From: Aquincola agrisoli
Lineage (GTDB): Bacteria > Pseudomonadota > Gammaproteobacteria > Burkholderiales > Burkholderiaceae_C
Reading direction: 5' to 3'
Assembly: GCF_036621135.1 (NCBI RefSeq)
Contig: NZ_JAZIBG010000028.1
Location: 496,001-560,000, forward strand
DNA length: 64,000 nucleotides
Shown in pieces: positions 26,437 through 34,203 of this stretch (its first letter is position 1; each line of letters opens with the position of its first letter). Both the position numbers and the translations under genes were made by a program. The notes below the pieces were generated by a model. The model was not told the DNA's origin and made no database searches. It worked only from the letters and a program-made list of their open reading frames with translations.

Positions 26437-27429
26437 TTAGTCGACCAGCGCCAGCACCGCCAGCCACAGCGGCGCCGTGGCGGCGAAGGCCAGGGTCGAC
26501 AGCACGATGGTCGAGGTGGTCTCGCTTTCCAGCGTCTCGTAGCGCTGCGAGAACATCAGCGTGTTGCTGCCGGCCGGCAGCGCCGCCATCATCACCGCCA
26601 CCTGCAGCGGCAGGCCGGCCAGGCCGAAGCCCCAGTGCGCCACCACCAGCACCACCGCGGGCAGCACCAGCAGCTTCATCGCGCTGAGCTTGACGGCCCC
26701 GCGCAGCCCGCCGCGGAGGCCGTTGTACGCGAGCGACATGCCGATCAGCGTCAGGCACAGCGGCACCACCGCCGCGCCGAGCTGCTGCAGCACCTCGTCC
26801 ACCACCGGCGGCAGCCGCCAGCCGGTGAAGTTCCAGGCCATGCCGGCCAGCACCGGCAGCACCACCGGGTGGATGATGGTGTTGCGCACCGTCAGCTTCA
26901 GCGTCGACAGCAGCGAGCCGCCGCCGGCTTCCTCATGGCGCGCACGGGCCCGGGCGAGGTCGAGTTCGGCCAGCGTGGTGAGCACGGTCAGCAGCGTCAG
27001 CGAATGCATGCTGACGATGGTGATGTGCAGGCCCAGGCCGGCCTCGCCGAACAGCGCCGCCGCCATCGGCACGCCGATCTGCAGCGTGTTGCCGAAGCTG
27101 GCCGACACCGCCCTCACCGAGGGCGCGGCCACCGACAGGCGCCCGCCCCGGTTGCGGTGCCGCTCGACGACGTAGACCACGATCGCCAGCCCGACCACCG
27201 GCACGAAGAACGCGACGATCAGCCCCCACGGCAGGTGCGCGTAGTCGAGCCGCGCGGTGGTGCGGAACAGCAGCGCCGGCACGAAGATGTAGAACGCCGC
27301 GTTCGACAGCGTGCGCGCCGGGTCGGCACCCTGGCGCTCGTTGCCCAGCCAGCGCATGCGGCCGACGATCCAACCCAGTCCGGCCGTGAGGAAGATGGCG
27401 ACGAGCTTGTAGAAGACGGCGAGGGTCAT
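26437..27429 (-). CDS. AEC (auxin efflux carrier) family transporter
   Basis: This 330-residue inner-membrane protein has about ten hydrophobic helices (YKLVAIFLTAGLGWIVGRM, YIFVPALLFRTTARL, VVLPVLAGMAW, VVPLCLTLIGMSLA, MMAALPAGSNTLMFSQRYE). The two five-helix halves are typical of AEC exporters, which move organic acids or related compounds. The ATG at 27429 is chosen because the first membrane helix follows at once. It lies 60 bp upstream of proA on the same strand; a functional link is not evident. Confidence 0.88.
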   Translation of the reverse strand: MTLAVFYKLVAIFLTAGLGWIVGRMRWLGNERQGADPARTLSNAAFYIFVPALLFRTTARLDYAHLPWGLIVAFFVPVVGLAIVVYVVERHRNRGGRLSVAAPSVRAVSASFGNTLQIGVPMAAALFGEAGLGLHITIVSMHSLTLLTVLTTLAELDLARARARHEEAGGGSLLSTLKLTVRNTIIHPVVLPVLAGMAWNFTGWRLPPVVDEVLQQLGAAVVPLCLTLIGMSLAYNGLRGGLRGAVKLSAMKLLVLPAVVLVVAHWGFGLAGLPLQVAVMMAALPAGSNTLMFSQRYETLESETTSTIVLSTLAFAATAPLWLAVLALVD

Positions 27430-27478
27430 CGGTCCGCGAGTATCGCCGCGGCGGCAGCGATACCCAGGGAAACCCTGA

Positions 27479-28153
27479 TCAGTCTTGCTTGAACTTTGGT
27501 GACCGCGGGCCCGCGAGTACACCGTTGAAGACACCTGGGCCGAGCAACCGGTTCGATGCCATGCCGGCGTAGGTGAAGCTCTGGTCGGTCGTCGTGGCGA
27601 CGATCTGATTGACCACCGCCTGCACGAGCAGGCCGATCAGACCGGCCTGGTTGCTGGCCTGGGTTTCGGCCGAAGATGCGACCGCCTCGCCTTTCCACAG
27701 CAGATCACCGGAGCGCAGATCGACGATGCGCCCCTCTACCGCGACCGCCGTCTCGCTGCTGATCACGGCGTAGGAGGTACCGTAGCGCTTCACGTTGAGG
27801 TAGACCACCGCATCCGCGCCAAACACCTCGCGCAGCTTCGCGGGCGCGACGTCGTGGATGTCATGTGCCGTCGTCAAGCCGTTTTCACGGAAAGCTTCTT
27901 CGACCAGCGACACCGGCAGCACGTAGTAGCCGGCCTCGGCCAACGGGGCTGTGGCCTGCGCCAGCACGCCGATGCTGCCCTTCACGTCGGGCGATTGGTT
28001 CAGCGGCGGCAGCACGACCAGAGAGGCCGGCCTGTTCGCCTTGAACGCGGTGTAGTCGTACGGCTGCCGGGTGGCGCAACCGCCGAGCAGCAGCGCAGCC
28101 GACACGGCGGTCAACGCCGCCGTGCGGCGCAGGGGGAACAGTCGGGCCATCAT
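27479..28153 (-). CDS. DUF799 (GNA1162-like) lipoprotein
   Basis: This 224-residue lipoprotein (LTAVSAALLLGGCATRQPYD) has the conserved start YTAFKANRPASLVVLPPLNQ and SPDVKG, with the NGLTTAHDIH…FGADAVVYL core. It has the TolB/CsgG-like N-domain fold known for Neisseria GNA1162. It is third in a coupled trio after CsgG and DUF4810 and overlaps the DUF4810 stop by ATGA. These three form one outer-membrane-associated assembly in related bacteria; the function is unknown. Confidence 0.88.
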   Translation of the reverse strand: MMARLFPLRRTAALTAVSAALLLGGCATRQPYDYTAFKANRPASLVVLPPLNQSPDVKGSIGVLAQATAPLAEAGYYVLPVSLVEEAFRENGLTTAHDIHDVAPAKLREVFGADAVVYLNVKRYGTSYAVISSETAVAVEGRIVDLRSGDLLWKGEAVASSAETQASNQAGLIGLLVQAVVNQIVATTTDQSFTYAGMASNRLLGPGVFNGVLAGPRSPKFKQD

Positions 28154-28542
28154 CAGGTGCTCGGCTCGGTTTTCTTCGCGTCCATGCGACGCAGCATCGA
28201 ATCAACGAATGCCGTGGACTCGGGAAATGCCCTCTTCTCGGCCTCGAAGTACCCGCGTGCTTCGCCATCGCGGCCAAGCTTCAGGCTCAGCAGGCCCATG
28301 TGGGCACGGAAGCCCGGCGGCAACACCGCACCGCTCGCCCCCGCGCGGTCGGCCTCGGCCTCCATGCGTTGCATCTGCTCGGCTGGCGTGCGGCCATCGG
28401 CCTTGAAGTACTCGTAGAGGTTGGTCTGGTAGCCACCCCAGTGATAAAGCGGTTTCGGCTGCTGCGCGCAGCCGGTCGCCAGCGCCGTCAACACAACGAG
28501 GCCCGCCAGACGCGCCGCGGCGCGCAGGTGAAGTCCGTTCAC
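28153..28542 (-). CDS. DUF4810 lipoprotein
   Basis: This 129-residue lipoprotein (LVVLTALATGCAQQPKPLYH) has the DUF4810 signature WGGYQTNLYEYFKADG and a short helical repeat part (FRAHMGLLSLKLGRDGEARG). It starts at GTG 28542, overlapping the CsgG-gene stop by 4 bp, and overlaps DUF799 at its end, so all three are translated in fixed ratio. Confidence 0.88.
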   Translation of the reverse strand: MNGLHLRAAARLAGLVVLTALATGCAQQPKPLYHWGGYQTNLYEYFKADGRTPAEQMQRMEAEADRAGASGAVLPPGFRAHMGLLSLKLGRDGEARGYFEAEKRAFPESTAFVDSMLRRMDAKKTEPST

Positions 28543-29222
28543 GGCGTCGTCCTCCGACTCCAGGTGCCGCCGTCGTAGCCTGTCACCAGGCGATTGACGG
28601 CTTCGCGCACAGCCAGATCGAGCACCTTGCCGTTCAAGGTCGCGTCGTAGCCGGCCGTGCCGCCAAACCCGACGATCTCGCGGTTCGACAGGCTGTATTC
28701 GCCCGCACCTTGTACCGAGTACACGACCTCCGACGTCGTCGGGCTGACGACGTTCAACGTCACCTTCGCGTAGGCGATCTGCTGCTTGCCGCGACCGAGC
28801 AAGCCGAACAGTTGGTGATCACCGACTTCCTTGCGCCCGAACTCCGACACATCGCCGGTGACGATGAAGTCGGCACCCCGGATCGACTGGGTCTGCGCTT
28901 TGTACTGCGCCTCCTGCTTCGCTTCGGCGAGGTTGTCGCGGTCCAGCACATTGAAGCGCTGCGTCTGCTGCAGGTGGGCCATCAGGATGGTCTTGGCCTG
29001 CCCGCCAAGGCGGTCGACGCCGTCGGAGAAGATGCCGCGCATGAAGCTCGAGCGGTTGTCCATCCGGCCGACGACAACCGGCGTTCGCGGGCCTTGGTAG
29101 GGCATCGCCGCGGCCTCGACCTTGGGCACGTCCACAGTGCGCGATGCCTCCGTGGCGCACCCCAGGGTCATCGATGCCGCGAGCGCAGCCAGCGCCGCTG
29201 TCGCGATCGTTCTCATTTCCAT
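28539..29222 (-). CDS. CsgG/HfaB-family outer-membrane lipoprotein
   Basis: This 227-residue lipoprotein (ALAALAASMTLGCATEASRT) has CsgG-type motifs VVVGRMDNRSSF, LMAHLQQTQRFNVLDRDNL, GADFIVTGDVSEFGRK and VVYSVQGAGEYSLSNREIVG. CsgG forms the curli secretion pore, but no curli subunits are near. The ATG at 29222 is preferred, as GGAGG lies 6 bp before it. It is first gene of the CsgG–DUF4810–DUF799 trio. Confidence 0.88.
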   Translation of the reverse strand: MEMRTIATAALAALAASMTLGCATEASRTVDVPKVEAAAMPYQGPRTPVVVGRMDNRSSFMRGIFSDGVDRLGGQAKTILMAHLQQTQRFNVLDRDNLAEAKQEAQYKAQTQSIRGADFIVTGDVSEFGRKEVGDHQLFGLLGRGKQQIAYAKVTLNVVSPTTSEVVYSVQGAGEYSLSNREIVGFGGTAGYDATLNGKVLDLAVREAVNRLVTGYDGGTWSRRTTP

Positions 29223-29318
29223 CAGCTTCCTCCCCGAGAAAGCCGTGGATTTTCGCCACGGGCACCGTGCCTGCCCGAGGTAAATATGCGCCGGCGCGGA
29301 CGCGCGCCCGCGCGTGGG

Positions 29319-31937
29319 TCAGGCCACCTTGCGCGCCGCCTTCTTCGCCGGTGTCTTGGCCGCGCGCGGCTCGAACTCGAAGCCGACCTTGCCGTCCTTG
29401 GCGTCGAAGACCAGCCGCGCCTTGAACTTGCGGCGCGTCTTGTTGGACACGAAGTTCTCCAGCAGGTCGGTCTTGCCCTCGGCCAGCAGCTTGTGCGCCT
29501 GCTCGCGGGTGATCGGCTGCTGCAGGATGATCTTGCCGGTCTTGAAGTCGCAGGTCACCGGGGCGCTCACGGCGTGCTCGCAGGCGTAGTTGCTGCCGTG
29601 CTCGTACACGTGGCCCTTGCATTTCGGGCACGCGCCCAGGCTTTCCTGGCCGCTGAAGTCCACCGGTTCGCCGTCGCCCTCGGCCTTCTTCGCGTCCTCG
29701 CCGAAGTCGAACTCGAGCTTCCAGTTGTCGATCTCCTCGTCGAACGCGAGCTTCAGCTCGGCCGTGAAGGGCCAGCCGGCCTTGGAGCGGAAGCCTTCCA
29801 GCGGGCCGATCTTCTTGTCGCGCAGGAAGGCCTCGGCCTCGGCGATCTCGAACGCGCGGCCGCCGGGGATCTTGCTGATCGAGAAGCCGCAGCCGGGGTT
29901 GGCGGCCGTCTCGGCACCGACGCAGGCGAAGCGGCGGTAGTTCTCCTTCACCTTGCCGCCGCACTTCGGGCAGGGCGTGGCGAGCGTCGCATAGTCGCCC
30001 GGGATGGTGTCGCGGTCGTACTCCTTGGCCTTCTTGACGATGCGCTCGGCCATGCGGGCGATCTCGCCCATGAAGCGGTCGCGGTCGAGCCGGCCGTGCT
30101 CCATCTCGGCAAGCTGGTATTCCCAGTTGCCGGTCAGCTCGGGCTTGGTCAGGTCTTCGATGTCCAGGCCGCGCAGCAGCGTCATCAGCTGGAAGGCCTT
30201 GGCGGTCGGCACCAGCTCGCGGCCCTCGCGCAGCATGTACTTCTCGAGGATCAGGCCTTCGATCGTCTGCGCACGCGTGGCCGGCGTGCCCAGGCCCTTC
30301 TCGGCCATGGCCTCGCGCAGCTCGTCGTCGTCGATCAGCTTGCCCGCGCCTTCCATCGCGCTCAGCAGCGTCGCCTCGGTGTAGCGCGCGGGCGGCTTGG
30401 TCTTGAGCTGGTTGACGTCGACGCTCTCGGTGCGCACCACCTCGCCCTTGTCCACCGGCACGAGGTTGGCGTCGTCTTCCTGGGCCTCGCGGCCGTAGAC
30501 GGCCAGCCAGCCCGGCTTGACCAGCACCTTGCCGTTGGTCTGGAACTTGTACTCCTTGCCCTCGCGCGAGACCGTCGAGATGCGCGTGGTGACCATGAAC
30601 TCGGCCGACGGATAGAACACGGCCAGGAAGCGCTTGACGACCATGTCGTACAGCTTGGCCTCGATCTCGGTCAGGCTGCGCGGCGCCTGCAGCGTCGGGA
30701 TGATGGCGAAGTGGTCCGACACCTTGGCGTTGTCGAACACGCGCTTCATCGGCTTGACGTAGCCTTCCTTCAGGGCCTTGGCCGCATGGCCGCCCAGCTC
30801 GCGCAGCGGCCCCGGCAGGTCGTCGGTGGCCAGCATCTGCATCGTCTCCTTGACGACGCCGACATAGTCTTCCGGCAGCGCGCGCGAGTCTGTCCGCGGG
30901 TAGGTCAGCACCTTGTGCTTCTCGTACAGCGCCTGCGCGATCGACAGCGTGGTCTTGGCCGAGAAGCCGAAGCGCGAGTTGGCTTCGCGCTGCAGCGTCG
31001 TCAGGTCATAGAGCAGCGGGCTGGCCTGCGTGCTGGGCTTGGCTTCCTCGGTGACGACCGCCGGTTGCGCGCGGCAGGCTTCGGCGATCGCGTGGGCCTC
31101 GGCGGCCGTCCAGAGGCGGTCGGCCCGGCGCTCGCTGGCACCGGCAGCGTCCGGGGCCCCCTCCCCGGCCGGATCGTTCTTCTTGAACGCCGGATCGAAC
31201 CACTTGCCCTCGTACTCGCCGGCCTTCGCGGCGAACTGGGCCTTGATCTCCCAGTAGTCGCGTGCGACGTGCTTGCGGATCTTCTCCTCTCGCTCGACGA
31301 CGATCGACAGCGTCGGCGTCTGCACCCGGCCGACCGTGGTGAGGAAGAAGCCCCCGTCGCGCGAGTTGAACGCCGTCATCGCCCGCGTGCCGTTGATGCC
31401 GACCAGCCAGTCGGCCTCGCTGCGGCTGCGCGCCGCGTCGGCCAGGCCGCGCATCTGCTCGTCGCTGCGCAGCCGCTCGAACCCCTCGCGGATGGCCTGC
31501 GGCGTCATGCTCTGCAGCCACAGCCGGCGCACCGGCTTCTCGAGCTTGCCCTTGCCGCCGTCGGCGTACTGCACGATCAGCCGGAAGATCAGTTCGCCCT
31601 CGCGCCCCGCGTCGCAGGCGTTGACGAGTTCGGTGACGTCCTTGCGCTTGACGAGCTTGACCACCGCGCTCAGCCGCGACTTGGCCTTGTCGATCGGCGC
31701 CAGGTCGAAGTGCGGCGGCACCACCGGCAGGTTGGCGAAGCTCCACTTGCCGCGCTTGACGTCGTATTCCTCCGGCGCCTTGATTTCCACCAGGTGGCCC
31801 ACGGCCGAGGTGACCACGTAGCGGTCGTTCTCGAAATGGTCCGCGAGCTTTTCGAACTTGCCGGCCACCGGCGTCAGCGCACGCACGATGTCCTGCGCCA
31901 CGCTCGGCTTTTCCGCAATGATGAGTGATTTGCCCAT
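29319..31937 (-). CDS. topB: DNA topoisomerase III (TopB type) with C-terminal zinc ribbons and basic tail
   Basis: This 872-residue type IA topoisomerase decatenates and relaxes DNA through single-strand passage. The Toprim domain (SLIIAEKPSVAQDI, VNACDAGREGELIFRLI) is followed by the cleavage domain with the active Tyr in HKVLTYPRTDSRALPEDYVG. Zinc ribbons follow (CPKCGGKVKENYRRFAC; CPKCKGHVYEHGSNYAC). It ends in a Lys/Ala-rich tail (EPRAAKTPAKKAARKVA) like histone H1. It is longer than E. coli TopB because of the added zinc and repeat modules. The ATG at 31937 is the family start. Confidence 0.93.
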   Translation of the reverse strand: MGKSLIIAEKPSVAQDIVRALTPVAGKFEKLADHFENDRYVVTSAVGHLVEIKAPEEYDVKRGKWSFANLPVVPPHFDLAPIDKAKSRLSAVVKLVKRKDVTELVNACDAGREGELIFRLIVQYADGGKGKLEKPVRRLWLQSMTPQAIREGFERLRSDEQMRGLADAARSRSEADWLVGINGTRAMTAFNSRDGGFFLTTVGRVQTPTLSIVVEREEKIRKHVARDYWEIKAQFAAKAGEYEGKWFDPAFKKNDPAGEGAPDAAGASERRADRLWTAAEAHAIAEACRAQPAVVTEEAKPSTQASPLLYDLTTLQREANSRFGFSAKTTLSIAQALYEKHKVLTYPRTDSRALPEDYVGVVKETMQMLATDDLPGPLRELGGHAAKALKEGYVKPMKRVFDNAKVSDHFAIIPTLQAPRSLTEIEAKLYDMVVKRFLAVFYPSAEFMVTTRISTVSREGKEYKFQTNGKVLVKPGWLAVYGREAQEDDANLVPVDKGEVVRTESVDVNQLKTKPPARYTEATLLSAMEGAGKLIDDDELREAMAEKGLGTPATRAQTIEGLILEKYMLREGRELVPTAKAFQLMTLLRGLDIEDLTKPELTGNWEYQLAEMEHGRLDRDRFMGEIARMAERIVKKAKEYDRDTIPGDYATLATPCPKCGGKVKENYRRFACVGAETAANPGCGFSISKIPGGRAFEIAEAEAFLRDKKIGPLEGFRSKAGWPFTAELKLAFDEEIDNWKLEFDFGEDAKKAEGDGEPVDFSGQESLGACPKCKGHVYEHGSNYACEHAVSAPVTCDFKTGKIILQQPITREQAHKLLAEGKTDLLENFVSNKTRRKFKARLVFDAKDGKVGFEFEPRAAKTPAKKAARKVA

Positions 31938-32011
31938 GAGCCTTGTTGTGCCTTCTCTGGCCGACAAGAGTTCCCTGGGGGAGCCGCTTGTCTGCCTACA
32001 ATTCCGCTTCT

Positions 32012-32044
32012 CGCGCGCACGTACACGTACATACGCGCGCGCAT
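32012..32044. other. 33-bp alternating pyrimidine-purine tract (Z-DNA prone)
   Basis: Every step from 32012 to 32044 alternates pyrimidine and purine. CG runs at both ends flank a central part with GTACACGTAC. The tract lies in the divergent gap between topB and the SET gene, where negative supercoiling from two outward promoters would favour left-handed DNA. Confidence 0.7.
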
Positions 32045-32055
32045 CCGTGATTTCA

Positions 32056-32577
32056 ATGTACCGAATGAAGACCGACACGCAAGCCGCCCCCACCGAAGGC
32101 CCTGCCGCCGCTGGCACGCGGGCCAAAGCCGGCGGCCGCCGGACCCAAGTCCGCAGCTCCGGCGTACACGGCAAGGGCGTGTTCGCGCTGCGGCCGCTCG
32201 CGGCCGGCACGACCTTGTTCGAGTATGCCGGCGAGGTCATCACCTGGGCCGAGGCGCTGCGCAGGCACCCCCACGACCCGTCACAGCCCGACCATACCTT
32301 CTATTTCCACATCGACGACCAGCACGTCATCGACGGCGCGCACGGCGGCAATGCATCGCGCTTCATCAACCACTCGTGCGATCCGAACTGCGAGGCCGAC
32401 GAAGTCGAAGGCCGCGTGTTCATCCGGACGCTGCGGCCGGTCGCGGCGGGCGAGGAGCTGAGCTTCGACTACGGCCTCGTGCTCGAGGGCCGCCATACTG
32501 CCAAGGTGAAGAAGCAGTTCGCCTGCTATTGCGGCGCGGCGGCCTGCCGCGGCACTATGCTGGCACCCAAACGCTGA
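32056..32577 (+). CDS. SET-domain protein-lysine methyltransferase
   Basis: This 173-residue protein has a short basic N-terminus and then a SET domain: RSSGVHGKGVFALRPLAAGT, FEYAGEVITW, ASRFINHSCDPNCEADEVEG (catalytic and AdoMet region) and EELSFDYGLV. A post-SET Cys cluster (FACYCGAAACRGTM) binds zinc. All catalytic parts are present. SET proteins methylate Lys; bacterial targets are often histone-like proteins. ATG 32056 or 32065 may be the start. It is divergent from topB and lies 28 bp upstream of birA. Confidence 0.9.
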   Translation: MYRMKTDTQAAPTEGPAAAGTRAKAGGRRTQVRSSGVHGKGVFALRPLAAGTTLFEYAGEVITWAEALRRHPHDPSQPDHTFYFHIDDQHVIDGAHGGNASRFINHSCDPNCEADEVEGRVFIRTLRPVAAGEELSFDYGLVLEGRHTAKVKKQFACYCGAAACRGTMLAPKR

Positions 32578-32605
32578 AACCACTCACCTACCCGAAGAGG
32601 CCGTG

Positions 32606-33523
32606 ATGTCCAACGAGCCCAGCCACATGTCCTGGGGCGCAGAACTGCTGTGGGAGCAGCTGCAGCCGCTGATGCCCGGCATCTCGATCGAGGTCGTGGC
32701 CCGCGCGGACTCCACCAACTCGCAGCTGATCGACCGGGCCCGCATGTTCAGCGGCCGCCGCGACCAGCCCGTCACCATTCCCGGCGCGCTGGAACTGCAG
32801 GACCGCGACGAACACTCCCCCCACGGCCGGCGCACGGGCGATACGCACCCGTGCCTGCTGGTCGCCGAAAGCCAGACCCGCGGCCGGGGCCGCCACGGCC
32901 GCAACTGGCAATCGAGCACCGGCGCCTCGCTCACGTTCTCGCTCGCGGTCGCGCTGTCGCCGCGCGACTGGTCGGGCCTGTCGCTGGCCGTGGGCGTCGC
33001 GCTGGCGGAGGCCCTCGAGGCCGTGCCGGGCGCCGGCGGCCCGGCGATCGGCCTCAAGTGGCCGAACGACCTCTGGCTGATGGACGCCCCCGGCAGCGGG
33101 CGCAAGCTCGGCGGCGTGCTGATCGAGACCGTGATGGTCGGCTCGCGCAGGATGGCGATCGTCGGCGTGGGACTCAACGTCGCGCCGCAACCCACCCGCG
33201 ACCTCAGCTCGGGCTATGCCTGCCTGCAGGAGCGCCAGCCCGGCGTCGACGCCCCCGCCGCGCTGCACCAGGTGGCTGCGCCGCTGGCCGCGGCCTTGCT
33301 GCTGTTCGAGCGCGAAGGCTTTGCCGCCTTCGCCGGGCGCTTCGCGCAGCGCGACCTGCTGCGCGGCCAGCCCATCACCACGACGCTCCCGCAGGTACCG
33401 GCCGGCGTGGCCGACGGTGTCGGCGAGGATGGATCGTTGCGCGTGCGGGTCGGGCAGGGCGCCGACGCGGCCGTGCAGCTGGTCTCCAGCGGCGACGTCA
33501 GCGTGCGGATCGACGGAAACTGA
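32606..33523 (+). CDS. birA: Biotin–[acetyl-CoA-carboxylase] ligase, BirA without repressor domain
   Basis: This 305-residue enzyme attaches biotin to the carboxyl-carrier protein through biotinyl-AMP. Motifs are ADSTNSQL, the biotin/ATP loop ESQTRGRGRHGRNWQS, IGLKWPNDLWL and KLGGVLIETV, followed by the small C-terminal SH3-like domain. There is no N-terminal helix-turn-helix, so it is a class I ligase and not a repressor. It starts at ATG 32606, which overlaps a GTG at 32603. Confidence 0.93.
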   Translation: MSNEPSHMSWGAELLWEQLQPLMPGISIEVVARADSTNSQLIDRARMFSGRRDQPVTIPGALELQDRDEHSPHGRRTGDTHPCLLVAESQTRGRGRHGRNWQSSTGASLTFSLAVALSPRDWSGLSLAVGVALAEALEAVPGAGGPAIGLKWPNDLWLMDAPGSGRKLGGVLIETVMVGSRRMAIVGVGLNVAPQPTRDLSSGYACLQERQPGVDAPAALHQVAAPLAAALLLFEREGFAAFAGRFAQRDLLRGQPITTTLPQVPAGVADGVGEDGSLRVRVGQGADAAVQLVSSGDVSVRIDGN

Positions 33524-33528
33524 ACCGC

Positions 33529-34203
33529 ATGCTCCGAGCCCTCGTCCTGCTGCTGTTGTTGGCCAACGTCCTGTTCTTCGCCTGGTCCGAGCACTGGCTC
33601 GCCCCCCTGCTCGGCCCGGCGGCCCGCGAGCGCGAGCCGGAGCGGCTGACGCGGCAGGTGCAGCCCGACGCCGTCGCGCTGCTGCCCCCGGAGGCCGCCA
33701 GCGCCGTGCTGGCGGAAGCCGCTTCCGCGGCGGCGCTGGCCGCGCAAGGCACCTGCCTCGAAGCCGGCCCCTTCAGCGACACCGACATCGCCGCGGCCGA
33801 GCAGGCCATCGCCGAACTGCCCACCGGCAGCTGGCACCGCATCTCGGTCGACCTGCCGGGAAGCTACCTCGTCTACATGGGCCGCTACCCCAACCGCGAT
33901 GCGCTGCAGAAGAAGAGCGACGAGTTGCGGCGGCTGAAGATCGGTTACGAGGAGGTCAAGGCGCCGGCCGAACTGGAGAACGGCCTCTCGCTCGGCCATT
34001 TCAACACCCGCGAAGAGGCCGACGCCTCGCTCGCGGCCGCGACGCAGCGCGGCGTGCGTTCGGCCCGCGTGGTGGTGCTGGCGCCGCCCCGCCTGCAGCA
34101 CCGGCTGCGCGTGGAGCGCGCAACCGCGCCGGTGGCCGCTCAGATCGTCGCGTTGCCGACCACGGCGCTCGCCGGCGGCTTCGATACCTGCAAGCAGCGC
34201 TGA
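33529..34203 (+). CDS. SPOR-domain membrane protein
   Basis: This 224-residue protein has one N-terminal membrane helix (ALVLLLLLANVLFFAWSEHW), an Ala-rich linker, and a C-terminal SPOR-like domain (CLEAGPFSDTDIAAAEQAIA, SYLVYMGRYPNRDALQKKSD, LSLGHFNTREEADASLAAA). SPOR domains bind denuded peptidoglycan at the septum. It starts 5 bp after birA. The last 64 bp overlap the 3' end of the convergent subtilase gene. Confidence 0.8.
   Translation: MLRALVLLLLLANVLFFAWSEHWLAPLLGPAAREREPERLTRQVQPDAVALLPPEAASAVLAEAASAAALAAQGTCLEAGPFSDTDIAAAEQAIAELPTGSWHRISVDLPGSYLVYMGRYPNRDALQKKSDELRRLKIGYEEVKAPAELENGLSLGHFNTREEADASLAAATQRGVRSARVVVLAPPRLQHRLRVERATAPVAAQIVALPTTALAGGFDTCKQR

Noticed and set aside
28539..29222. 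Curli secretion operon
   Set aside because: Only a CsgG-family protein with DUF4810 and DUF799 is present; no csgA, B, E or F.
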